A stretch of DNA of 21,674 nt from Apostichopus parvimensis (Eukaryota; Echinodermata; Holothuroidea; Aspidochirotida; Stichopodidae): contig KN885033.1 of the NCBI GenBank assembly GCA_000934455.1, forward strand, positions 98,846 through 120,519, written 5' to 3'. The translations under genes were made by a program, and so were the position numbers. Positions 8,600 to 17,754 of this stretch are shown piece by piece. The notes below the pieces were generated by a model. That model saw nothing but the letters and a program-made list of their open reading frames with translations, made no database searches and was not told where the DNA came from. How positions within the stretch are numbered: the stretch's first letter is position 1; every line of letters begins with the position of its first letter.

Positions 8600-9814
8600 T
8601 CACAATACGGGTCTTTTCAGGCCCTTAGCAGTGTTCCCCCTTTTCCTACGAGCGAGCAGAGTTCTTAGCTCCTCGTCAACATTGATCGAGTGGACCTCCC
8701 TGTCAGGAACAGGAGGTCCACTAGCGACCATCGTTTCCGGTATAGCGGAAGCGACTGCGGGCAGGGTGGAAGGGCCGCTCGAGTCAATGAGCTCAGTGGC
8801 CTGTTTCGTCTCATCAAACCAATCGGAGGACTCCTTAGCCACAACTAATAAGGCTGTAGTGCAGTCCTCCATTAGCGAGTCAGAATCTGGGCCACTTAAT
8901 GTCTCTTGGGCCAGTTGACTCGGGGCCCGAGTAGTATCACCGATAGCGGGCGTAACTACCGGTGAACCAGTACAAGCGGCATCCTGCTCCGCATGCCACT
9001 CCGCTAGAACCTTCTCCGCCGTTTTGTCCAGCTCCGCCTCAGTGGGCAGTCTCGGCAACTTCGATCAGGGACGAGGTGGGACAAGACAGGGGGAACAAAG
9101 CCTCCACCGGGGCGCTAGTGTCGGACACTGGGGCGATGAAATGAGCATCAGGTGATACGGTGTCAGAGGCCGGGACGGGGTCTGGGCATAAACGGGCGAG
9201 ATGGCCCGTTTTCCCACACGAGTTGCATACAATATCCCCTTTACAATCGGCCAGGGTATGCCAAACCTGCAAACAGCGGCTACACCGCTTGTTCGGCCAC
9301 AACCTGGCCTCATGCCCTTCCAGCCCACACCTCCAACAAGTGCGAGGCTGGCCCGGGTATGCAATGTGGGTCCTGTGCCCATTAGCCCACAAGGTAGAGG
9401 GGATATCGGACTTGAGTTCCACTCTAACTCGTCTAGTCCCGGTCTTGACACCCTTACATTCAAGGAATTCCGGCTCCTCGTAGCCGGTCACTTTCCCAAA
9501 ACGCCCCATTGTCCGCACAACAACCTGTTCAGACATAGGGAGATGGAGGAGTCACCCACACCGAACTGTCATACGGTGTGACCTTCAGTCCCTCAACTCC
9601 CTCCAACACATGGACGCCTCGGACGCGGGCAGCCTCCGAGGTGAATCGAACATCAAAAACATTCATACCCCGCAGAGGTTCGCTGAAGCGCGTCAACCTC
9701 TCCAGGGACCTTTAAGCCAACAGAACGCAAGACTGAAAAAACTTGTCCGGGGACGACCTTAGCCTCCCCCGAAAAACTCACCAATACGATTTTGCTGTCA
9801 CGGCGAGCCGCCAT
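8600..9814 (-). pseudogene. LINE ORF1: zinc-knuckle nucleic-acid-binding protein, frameshifted
   Basis: ORF1 packages the element's RNA. The likely start is ATG at 9814 (MAARRDSKIVLVSF), and the piece runs to a stop near 9653. After frame breaks near 9715 and 9535, the frame 9536-9039 carries an RRM-like stretch ('GRFGKVTGYE'), then 'YPGQPRTC' and three knuckles: CWRCGLEGHEARLW, CSRCLQVWHTLADC and CNSCGKTGHLARLC. The first has Trp where the last Cys should be; the other two are complete CX2CX4HX4C. A further break at about 9045 leads to an acidic Ser/Pro-rich tail (9058-8600) ending KRPVL and a stop. A total of about 400 codons is normal for this class. Confidence 0.85.
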
Positions 9815-10015
9815 GACAGTTAGAGGTGTGGCAAGCCACGCACCTACGAAAAACAAAACCACGAAACAAAGCCAAAACACCCAAACTACACTAAACAAAC
9901 TACAAACTAATGAAAGGCCAACGTCAAAACACGAAAGTGTGTGGTCAAGGAAAAGTGGAGAGCAGCCGAAAACACGTCCGCACTCCACGAAAGCCAACTA
10001 CCAACATATCCCAAC
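9815..10015 (-). other. LINE 5' UTR
   Basis: About 200 bp between the ORF1 start and the target-site duplication. It is rich in 'ttt/gttt' runs in the coding direction and has no frame. LINE promoters are internal and this is where it would lie, but no motif can be pointed to. Confidence 0.6.
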
Positions 10016-10250
10016 GTATGTGGGTAGCTCTTAGTGAGTAGATGATCCCTATTGTTTTTATGAGGTCAGCAGAGATCAAAGTTTGAAAATGTTGAACTTG
10101 GTTAAATATAACTTCTGCATATTTAGCTCTTGGTGAATAGTTGATCCCTACTGGTTGTCATAGAGGTCAAAGTTCCCTTTAGGTTAGAAGTAAGTCTGAA
10201 TATGATCACTGAGGAAGTGAAAGTTGGTTTGAACCTTCGCCTGATATTTT
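10016..10250 (+). repeat. 133-bp-type tandem repeat, right part
   Basis: Continuation of the array interrupted by the LINE. 'gatccctatt' at 10044 and 'gatccctact' at 10143 mark two more units, the first shortened to 99 bp. Blocks 'gtgagtaga', 'gaggtca' and 'agtgaaagttggttt' match the left part. Positions 10016-10028 are the right copy of the 13-bp target-site duplication. Non-coding. Confidence 0.75.
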
Positions 10251-10546
10251 TTAGGCATGCATGTGTCCACAATATTCCAAGATGAGATGTTGAGCCAGGT
10301 TTTCTGAGCTAATGAATATACTCTAATGACAATTAAACTTGATAAATTTAACAAAATTCCAAATTAAACGTTTAAAAACACTAGCTGCGACTGTCACATG
10401 GAATACTCGCACATTATCTAAAACTGAAACTGAAACAGATAGTGGCAACGTGTTGACATCAATTCATTTATTGCTGATATTTATTGAAACAAAATTTCGG
10501 TTTTAAGGAGTTGTGAAAGTTTTGGTCAAGCTTGCTACACTAGACC
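10251..10546. other. Non-coding upstream region of gene 1
   Basis: AT-rich, no clear promoter motif. 'cggttttaag' just before 10508 could be a splice acceptor giving a short 5' UTR exon, but the match is weak. An in-frame TAG three bases before the gene 1 ATG shows that no coding sequence precedes it directly. Confidence 0.4.
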
Positions 10547-13268
10547 ATGACTGACTGTTATCATATGCTCCATGAAATGTTGACGCTGCATAGCAATGGG
10601 AAGTTGAAGGGGCCAAAACTTTCTCCTGTGGACATTGCCAATGGCCCTGACCTAAGGCCATATACGTTTGTTGGCCTACCAGAACTGCGATCGAGTGCCA
10701 TTCAGCGGGTGCTGTCTGAAGTGATGGACAACGTTATATCAGTTTGGGAAATGCAGAAGGAGGTGATACTGCTGAACAAGTTGTTGAGAGTTGAAGGTTT
10801 TTTTGTTGACCTGGTTGGTGCCACTAGCTGGGATGATGCTCAGACTCGTTTTCCTCAGGCAACTACGAGGGAAGTCTTGGAAGACTTTTGCAAGTGTAAT
10901 CTGCGTTCCACTCCAGGGGATCTGAAAACATTCTGCCGGCAGTTACAGAGAGAAGAGGACATGGAATTTGATGGCTTCCAAGGTGCTGGCGGTGCCCTTG
11001 GTACTCTCCTCAATCGTGATGTGGCACTGTTTGTATTCACTGGATCATCGCTCATCATTCTTGCCATGCCTGAGGTAAAGAGTTAGTGCAGTTATTTTTA
11101 AAATGTAGCTTGAGTGTGGAAATGTTAAGCTCATATTGGAAAATTACCTGACAGAACTTACTGTGGGAACTGCAAATGGGTTGTGTGTATATAAATCAGA
11201 CTATTCCATTTTTAATTATTAAACATAGAGCTCATGAAGCTCTCCAGAGGTGAATGAAACAAAAGCTCAGAACCACTGTTGGTAACTTGATGGCAAAAAT
11301 TGACCTATGTTGTCTATGGTCTTTTGAGGTCTGCAATTGAGAAATGTTAGTGCAAGTTTGAAATAATGTAGATTATTCATTTCCTGAACATGAATTGTAT
11401 CTCATATCAGGTACCATCCTACCATTGTGATTCCAAAGAAAATGCCATCCTAGCCATACTCTCTGTTTGAGTCAGTCACTAAAATTTCACCTACCTGAAA
11501 CAAAACCCATTATAGAGATATGGCATTCACTTCTGCATCTCCAACACTTAGTAATTCCTTCCCCTTTAAAGATTTGCTTTATTGGCCCCAATTATAGCAC
11601 GCTATAGCTAGGAAAGTTTTGTGATGATGTAATCGACCCCATGCTCTACAAGTAGCCTGTATAGCTTCTTGACACCATGAGGGTCTTTGTGTAAACACTG
11701 TGTGGAAATATGTCCTTACATGTCTACAGTGTAGTTAACCATACAGCGTATACACAAAGACCCTCATACAAGAAAAACCAAATGTGGCAGAAGTTGCAGA
11801 CGCGCAGATTGGTAAAGAGAGGTCATTTTACTACCAAGGCAGGTCGATTACGTAATCTGAAGAAACTTTTTTGTGGTAGCGTGCTATACTTGGGGTCTAT
11901 ACAGCTGACCTTTAAGCTACATGCCCCCCCCCCCCTCTGTGTCTCAGGAACTCAGATCCCATCAATTCTGTCTTATTTCATTTGTCTTATTTCATTTGTA
12001 TAAATTGAAATATTACTTCAATTTTATCATTATTAATGTTCTCAATATTATATCTCATTTTTCATTGTCATTTTTTTAAGGATTGGATGTGTGCAGAGGT
12101 GAAAACTTTTATAAACCACGTCACATCGGTTAACATCAACCACCAGATAGAAGATTTTACTTTTGTCATCCTTAGTCATGTGAGAGAAATGGCAACATTG
12201 CAGCAAGCCATCAGAGAATCCAGGCATTGCAATGAGCCGATGTCTGTTTTGTACATGATAAACAACCAAACTCCATGTGAGTGACTTGTTTTCTGTACAC
12301 ACATAATCTATATTTTAGAATGTTTGTGTAAGATCTATCCATTAAGGAAATAAAGTAGGCGAATTACAGAATTTATAAGGAATCACCATTTTCAAGAAAA
12401 AATTATTGTTGGTTCAAATGCTATGTTATCATGACATAAAAGCTTTTGCATTTGCAATCTTACATGGTGTGTGAAGGTACTTTTAATGAATGTAGCAATT
12501 TTGGTTTCTGTTATCATTGAGCTTATTATTTTCAACTATTTTGATAATGTATGTAAGGATGTGCTGACGCCGGGCGGCGTTGGGCTGCCCCGCCCAGCAA
12601 TAATGACAATCGCCAATGACAAAATCGCCTGGCACTCTACTCGTTTGGTTGGTCAATTGATAAAACACTGCAATACATGGGGTTACTTACACATTTAGAT
12701 GTTGCAAGCAGATAAACGAGTCGGGAGATGAAAAATCGGCCCCCCCCCCTCCCCTTTAACTCTTCCCCCTGGTCAGCGATCAGTGGATGCACCCGAAACT
12801 CAAAAATTCCAGGGCCATCCCTGATGTATGTGTAATTATGTTGCTGAAAATGAAGTTAAAATGCATTTTGCATTCTTGTATATTATTTTAAGAACCTGAA
12901 TTACATGTTGCTTTCGTTTTGAGCAAAGAATTGAGTGAAACAATTTCAGCAAGTAACTTTTATTCTGTGAGTTAACTTGGATTTTTTGGATTTTATATTA
13001 GGTCTGGCTGTAAGATTTACATATAAAATATAACATGTATAATGATATGAATGAAGGTATTAGGTTTGAGTCTTTTCCAAAGTGTAAATATCTGAAACTG
13101 TAAGCACCTTTTTGGTAATTTTACTTACAGTAACCCAAACATTTTGAAAGCCTTTATTCTTACGGTCTGCAAAGCAGTAGCTTTCATCATATTTTGCTTT
13201 ATTGTTTTGTTTTTGTAGCAAATGATGGTAAGCTTGTTGATTGTGTTGGCGGTGTCACCATCGCCTAG
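10547..13268 (+). CDS. Gene 1: unrecognised multi-exon gene (exons 10547-11074, 12081-12276, 13219-13268)
   Basis: I do not recognise this protein. Exon 1 starts at ATG 10547 (gaccATGa, A at -3, in-frame stop just upstream) and codes 176 residues ending LIILAMPE at donor GAG|GTAAAG. Exon 2 has a good acceptor (ttttttaag|GATTGG), 65 codons from DWMCAEV, and donor T|GTGAGT. The join is phase 0 and both pieces keep similar composition. Exon 3 follows ttttgtag at 13219, joins in phase 1, and gives NDGKLVDCVGGVTIA before TAG at 13266-13268. The product would be ~257 residues, soluble, with no signal peptide and one short hydrophobic stretch (about residues 158-174). Exon 3 is the weakest call. The gene may instead continue elsewhere, or be a decaying copy. 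Confidence 0.6.
11075..12080 (+). other. Gene 1 intron 1
   Basis: GT-AG intron of 1006 bp containing a foldback element (11586-11895) and a C run at 11924-11934. No other gene is visible in it. Confidence 0.6.
11586..11895. mobile_element. 310-bp foldback MITE in gene 1 intron
   Basis: The ends are inverted copies: 11586-11604 and 11877-11895 match at 18 of 19 positions (ccccaa.tatagcacgcta). Inside, 'gtaatcgacc' near 11629-11638 pairs with 'ggtcgattac' near 11842-11851. A perfect 17-bp inverted pair lies at the centre, 11677-11693 with 11751-11767 (atgagggtctttgtgta). The whole element can fold into one long imperfect hairpin. No coding frame, and no clear target duplication was found. Confidence 0.75.
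12277..13218 (+). other. Gene 1 intron 2 (candidate)
   Basis: AT-rich and non-coding. It holds a small GC palindrome (cgccgggcggcg, about 12569-12580) followed by 'gggctgccccgcccagc', and a C run near 12741-12749. No gene visible. Confidence 0.45.
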
Positions 13269-14880
13269 AAAGGTTGTTGCAATACATTTACTTGGCCTGC
13301 AGGACATAAAAGGAACTACCTGGAGGTTTCTGCAGATCCATATTTCTGTGTCAATGGTGCGGTGGTGGATCATTAGGGTAACAGTCTCCCTTACAGCGAA
13401 GTTGCATTTCCAACCCGACCTCAAGCGGGGCAGCTCGGGTTGGGCTTATCTCGAGCTTCAGCTCTCCTTACACCACTTATCTTAAACGTATCACACGGAC
13501 CAACGAACATGCGGTTTGCTCGCGGCATTAGCTAGTGTGTCAGCTATATGCAAATGATTAACAGATAAACGTTCACAGGCATGCACAGCTATAGCTACAG
13601 GCGTACATACTGTACAGTACTCGCGACATATGATCGTATGAAGTGTATTCCGTGTCCTAGTTCCCTTTAGCTGCCGGTTCGGATTTTCGTGATTTTTATT
13701 CACTGGTTCCTGATATTTCCGCGCCTGGTTTGCCTATAAAACATAACACCAGGCGACCGCTAATTTTCATAAACGACGCTTGGAAATTTCCCAAACGTTA
13801 CTACATCCAAATCTAAGATTTTCATGTGTCTCGAATCCATAGCTGTCGCATTAGGCCTAACGTTGTAAGATTGAGAACAGGCCTATGAATACGGTCTATA
13901 TTTTTGTTCAAATTAATGATGCACAAGTAAATGCAATTTTTATTATAAGAAACATCATTGGAGTTGTTTTTAGTTCTTATAATTTCTTTACATCAATCTG
14001 GAAACGTTAAACAGTAATCCTAAACTAGTTACGTTGTTACCATTTACTTAGTTTGATTGGCCTAAGCTTACATTTTCTTATTGAGCTTGAATGGAGTTAA
14101 AAATAGGTAACGAACAAGGATGTTTAACACTAAGTTCGGAATATTTTTATTTGTTCATAAACGGAATTATATTAAACATAAGTACGAAATAACGTCGGAG
14201 TGTAAGAATTAGGTAATTAAAATTAACATTTTGGTAAAGATTGAAGATGGATGATTTGTTTGAGATACTTTTTGAGATGGATATTTCGGGTAACTATCTT
14301 GGCACTTTTCGGGCCATCAACATCTTAATAGGTAACATGAGCTTCGTATACACATCTAGTAGGTTAGGCCATTCGCTATACATAAACACATGGTTACTTG
14401 GTACGGACAATCATCATATTTTTTTGTCTTTTGGAAATCTGTAGAAAATCTTTTTTTTCTTTTTTCCCCGCGAAACTCCAGGATGGTTTAGTGTAAATAC
14501 AAAAGGATATATAAGAGCCTTTGTTACATGAGAAGAGTTGCATTAAGTACAATGTACCAATTATGAGGGAAGATAGGCTATTTCATTACCAATGGAAATG
14601 TTTTAGCCTTAGTGACTTTCATTTTAGCCTTTTAATACAACATAAAATTGATACACATGCATTAGAAAACGTTTAGTTTATCTCATGTCAATTTCTTTTT
14701 ATGAAGTTTTTTACTCACATGCCTTTTGGTGATGGGCAGTTTCATACACATGAAAATATTACTTTGAATTACATACATAGATGATGCATCGTAGCATCGA
14801 TGCAGAAAATTAGAAACAGAAGAGATGTGAGCATGTGAAAACAGTCGATGGACCATATTCATTAATAAAAACATATTGCT
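13269..14880. other. Non-coding stretch with small hairpin and one possible short exon
   Basis: In the exon 3 frame the reading continues past the TAG to 13535 with only one further stop (13374-13376), so part of this may be old coding sequence. An 8-bp inverted pair, cgcctggt (13722-13729) with accaggcg (13748-13755), flanks 18 bases. From 14247, aagATGg opens a 65-codon frame (MDDLFEILFEMDISG...) with candidate donors at about 14289 and 14331; it could be a first exon but has no support beyond that. Otherwise AT-rich, nothing recognised. Confidence 0.4.
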
Positions 14881-14892
14881 AAAAGCTAAATG

Positions 14893-14997
14893 GAGGGGTT
14901 TCCGCCGGAAACGCCTTCATTTCAAACTCGGCGGCGGGCCGGGCGGGCGGGCGGGGCCGGGTTTGGCGATCTATCGAAAATTATTATTATTTCGATA
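14893..14997. other. GC-rich block with G-quadruplex-type run and hairpins
   Basis: 14898-14912 (gtttccgccggaaac) is an inverted repeat with 6-bp arms. 14930-14961 contains at least five G runs of three or four separated by one or two bases, enough for a G-quadruplex on the plus strand. 14972-14979 (tatcgaaa) pairs with 14990-14997 (tttcgata). It contrasts sharply with the AT-rich surroundings. It could be a promoter or a repeat fragment; no transcript evidence is available. Confidence 0.5.
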
Positions 14998-16589
14998 ATT
15001 TTTTTTCAAGACGATATTTTTTGAGGACTGTACAAGTGACGATCATTTCTTGTGAAAGAAATTTAAAATAAATGTGGAAAAATGCGATTATCCTTTCTAA
15101 GTGTAAGTGTAAATTTATTAAAAATTTAAAAAATCCGTTTTAAGTGTAAATTTAATTCTAGCATTCCATGGTTAAGAAGTTGAAAAGAATTTCGTAACAA
15201 ACCCGTCTTTTACAACATGTTTGCATGTTCCACGGAGAATAAGTTACTTTGAATACTTGGCAACATTTTCAAGAAAAGTGTTTCTTGTGTCAACTTTTTT
15301 TATATAATATACCGATGGTTCCAACAGAGTGAAAAGAAAAAAACTTCCACCCAACAACTTTCAAGCAGGGCCGGTGAAAAAAAACATGTTTCTCGTCCGC
15401 GCAAGGGGCCTCCTTTTTCCTGATTCCCGAGTCTGTATTCGGATTACAAGAAATCTAAATTATCCTTAAAAATTGTTTTGTAAAGGTTGCCACATATTCC
15501 AAACTAGTATTAGCGCATGTAAAGAAGAACAAAACTGAGCCGCCCGTTTTTCCCCCTTCAGATCTCAGTACGAGAAACATGTATTTTATTTGTATAATAG
15601 AACAACATTCGTTAGTGTGGTTAAGTTAATATTTTCTATACCCTAGCTATATGTCGATTTGATAAAACCTTCATGAAAACAGACTTTTTGGAAAATGGAT
15701 TTTGAAGCTCAGTCAACAATTTAAGAAATGCTTACCGTTAAATACTGGCGTCAAATAATACATTTCGTATTTATTCCAATAAAGATCCACAAAGGATAAA
15801 AATGCTAAGTATATGCAGAGCTTACTAAAGAGAAATAGAAAATGCATGTACATGGTCATTTTAAGTATCCAAATATTATACAAAGAGATTGAGTTCACCG
15901 AAACACCCCTTTTCCTTATCACCTGAGGAAAACCGTCTTTTATCAATTTAAGTACCTTACAGTACTTTACATTTGATACAAAAGTTACTTCTACAACAGC
16001 ATCGCAAAATTTGTATGTGTCGCAATAGGTTAAGTTTTAACCGCGCAGAACTGACAGTACCATTCATAATTTGCATATTACACCAAAATTTACACTCGGC
16101 GTCCAGATGGCGGGAAAATGCAACATCATGTTCAATGTGTTGTGTCGTTCCATGATGGTGCGATGAACTTGGGCAAGTTCGAATGTCGATGACCTACTTA
16201 TGTTCTGTGACCAATGTCAGTGGGAATGATGTGTGTAAAAACTCGGGTTTTTCCCACGTGTTATATATATATATAGAAGTTTTACGTAAGCGGAGCGAAT
16301 TTCGGGGCGGCGCGTTGATTGTAAGGAAGCACTTATCTAGTCACTTATCTAAGCATCAATATTTGTGAAAAATATCGTAAGGTTTTTCATATATTCTCTT
16401 TGAATGTCCAATCCATATATCTCTCTTTCTCCGTCCACTCAAAGCTCGACATTTACGCTAATTCTGTTAGGGGAAAATCATCGTAATTATCGAAATATCG
16501 CGATAATTTTTCAACTACTTATCGTGACGGTAAAAAGCAAATATCGCCCAACCCGTTTTGTGATTTCAGAAATGGCTCCTGTTCTTGGA
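14998..16589. other. Non-coding AT-rich region
   Basis: Open frames are short and without recognisable motifs. A (ta)n run lies near 16262-16274, and an inverted pair aattatcg (16485-16492) with cgataatt (16501-16508). Nothing else is supported. Confidence 0.4.
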
Positions 16590-16740
16590 AAAATGACTCC
16601 CAGTCATTATTCATTTATTTATATTAATGTTCTTATTATTATTGTATATTATTCTATTTTTCATTTCACTATTGTTTATTATACTTCAGGGCCTCGGGAG
16701 AAGTTAGCTTTACGCTAACCGAGTTAAATAAATAAATAAA
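16590..16740 (+). mobile_element. Probable 3' tail of a CR1/L2-like LINE
   Basis: After a T/A-rich stretch with 'ttattattattg', the sequence 'cagggcctcgggagaag' leads into a perfect hairpin gttagc-tttac-gctaac (16704-16720) and ends in four tandem TAAA units (about 16726-16740). A GGGCC-type block, a short stem-loop and a simple tandem repeat at the very end are the usual layout of 3' ends in CR1/L2 LINEs. No coding remnant is present, so this is a severely 5'-truncated copy, as is common for such elements. Family assignment rests on this layout only. Confidence 0.4.
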
Positions 16741-17470
16741 TGGACATTTGATCACGGGTGCCAATTTGTTTCTACGGATGCCCTTAAAATAACATTCAAT
16801 GCCAACAGCCTCTCCTATTCTTATGAGGCGAATAGCACATACTATCAATAGGATGGTTGGTGGGAGGTACCTTAGATTATGAAATGGTGTTGCGGGCGCT
16901 GAGCGAGTGTATGGAGGGCCCGACTGCCCGACATTTTGTTTTTTTTTTTTTATTCGCATTTTTATCCAGAGTTGCTTATTCAGCGAAAGCTGGTTTCCAA
17001 TAAGGCCCTGCTTTTCACATTAAACGTTATACATAAAAGTTAAACTCACTGGTTGTAAAATTAATTTAAAAAATACAATAACAACACTACAACCGCAACT
17101 AGTGCATCGCCTTCATCTTTGCTAATTTCTGCAGGAGCCTGGGCTAGGGCCCAGCTCGATCACATTTTGATCATTTGATTCATGAGGGAAAAAAACTTGA
17201 GAAGAAAAGCGTCCTTTAATGTCACTGCGATTCATTTCCCCCTGTCTCGGGCCTTTTAATATACTGGAAATGTGATCTAACGGGCAGTGGGAAGGGTGAA
17301 CGGCAGTCTAACTAAAGGCTGGATTTTCAAATGGAAGAGAAAGAGTCGAACCAGGGAAATAATTTACGCATATAATATCAGAACGAAAAAAACCATAAAT
17401 CTAATTCGCATAAAGTATCTTAATTTTCATGTATAGCACGGTAATAAACACGGTTGATTGAGTCATTTTG
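16741..17470. other. Non-coding region upstream of gene 2
   Basis: A T run lies at about 16940-16950. The minus-strand frame over 16669-16959 overlaps repeat DNA and looks spurious. No gene is visible. Confidence 0.4.
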
Positions 17471-17490
17471 CTTCCTTCCGCCATTTGTTT
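17471..17490 (+). promoter_or_regulatory. Possible ETS/YY1 core promoter of gene 2
   Basis: cttccttccgccatttg combines ETS-type CTTCC/TTCCG with a YY1-type CGCCAT core, a pairing typical of TATA-less promoters of broadly expressed animal genes, where YY1 sites lie close to the transcription start. It is ~265 bp upstream of the gene 2 ATG. Inferred from motif alone. Confidence 0.35.
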
Positions 17491-17530
17491 ACCGGCTTAA
17501 ACACACTACTTTTGTTCACGCAAATAGAAT

Positions 17531-17737
17531 ATGTATGCAAATTGGTGTGGTATAAACGACTTCCTGGTCAGTCTACAAGTTCAAAGACAGGATCCGACGG
17601 TCCATTATCCGTGGAATAAACAAGACGGCGTACCCACGCCATATGAGCTCTGTTCACCAAGAAAGCAAGACGTGGAGAAAGTGGATCAGAAAACATTTGT
17701 TTACAATAGTTTTTATGATAAGTTGATGGCTTTCTAA
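17531..17737 (+). other. Upstream ORF in the gene 2 leader
   Basis: A 68-codon ATG frame ends 17 bases before the gene 2 ATG at 17755 and is in a different frame. If transcription starts near 17480-17530, ribosomes would meet it first, so it could lower translation of gene 2. The peptide shows no known motif. It may equally be chance, or an alternative first exon. Confidence 0.35.
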
Positions 17738-17754
17738 CTTAGCCAAAAGCGAAC

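Larger units (their letters stand above)
4936..10015 (-). mobile_element. LINE (non-LTR retrotransposon), L1/Tx1-like, ~5.1 kb, inactive
   Basis: The element is on the minus strand, 5' end near 10015 and 3' end near 4936. Order in its own direction: ~200-bp 5' UTR, ORF1 with three CCHC knuckles, ORF2 with endonuclease, reverse transcriptase and a C-terminal Cys/His motif, then a ~290-bp 3' UTR with a 128-bp tandem duplication. It is close to full length, but both ORFs carry many frameshifts. No RNase H domain and no poly(A) tail are seen. The style of the RT (KSPGPDG, RRPITLLN, RGVRQGCPLSPLLY, YADD) and the ORF1 'PGQPRTC' knuckles fit the L1/Tx1 group; the clade is inferred, not proven by a tree. 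It sits in the 133-bp repeat with a 13-bp target-site duplication. Confidence 0.9.

Noticed and set aside
8631..9581. Plus-strand frames of 95-126 codons opposite ORF1
   Set aside because: Antisense to the zinc-knuckle frame; rich in Pro/His/Ser from the complement of ORF1 and without motifs.
13222..13485. 87-codon frame overlapping gene 1 exon 3
   Set aside because: It is not the frame reached by splicing from exon 2; rich in Leu/Ser/Val with no motif.
13722..13755. tRNA-like or terminator-like hairpin
   Set aside because: Only 8-bp arms with an 18-base loop and no cloverleaf or T run; recorded as a small hairpin only.
16669..16959. Minus-strand 96-codon frame
   Set aside because: Overlaps a simple-repeat LINE tail and a T run; begins in low-complexity Lys codons and shows no domain.
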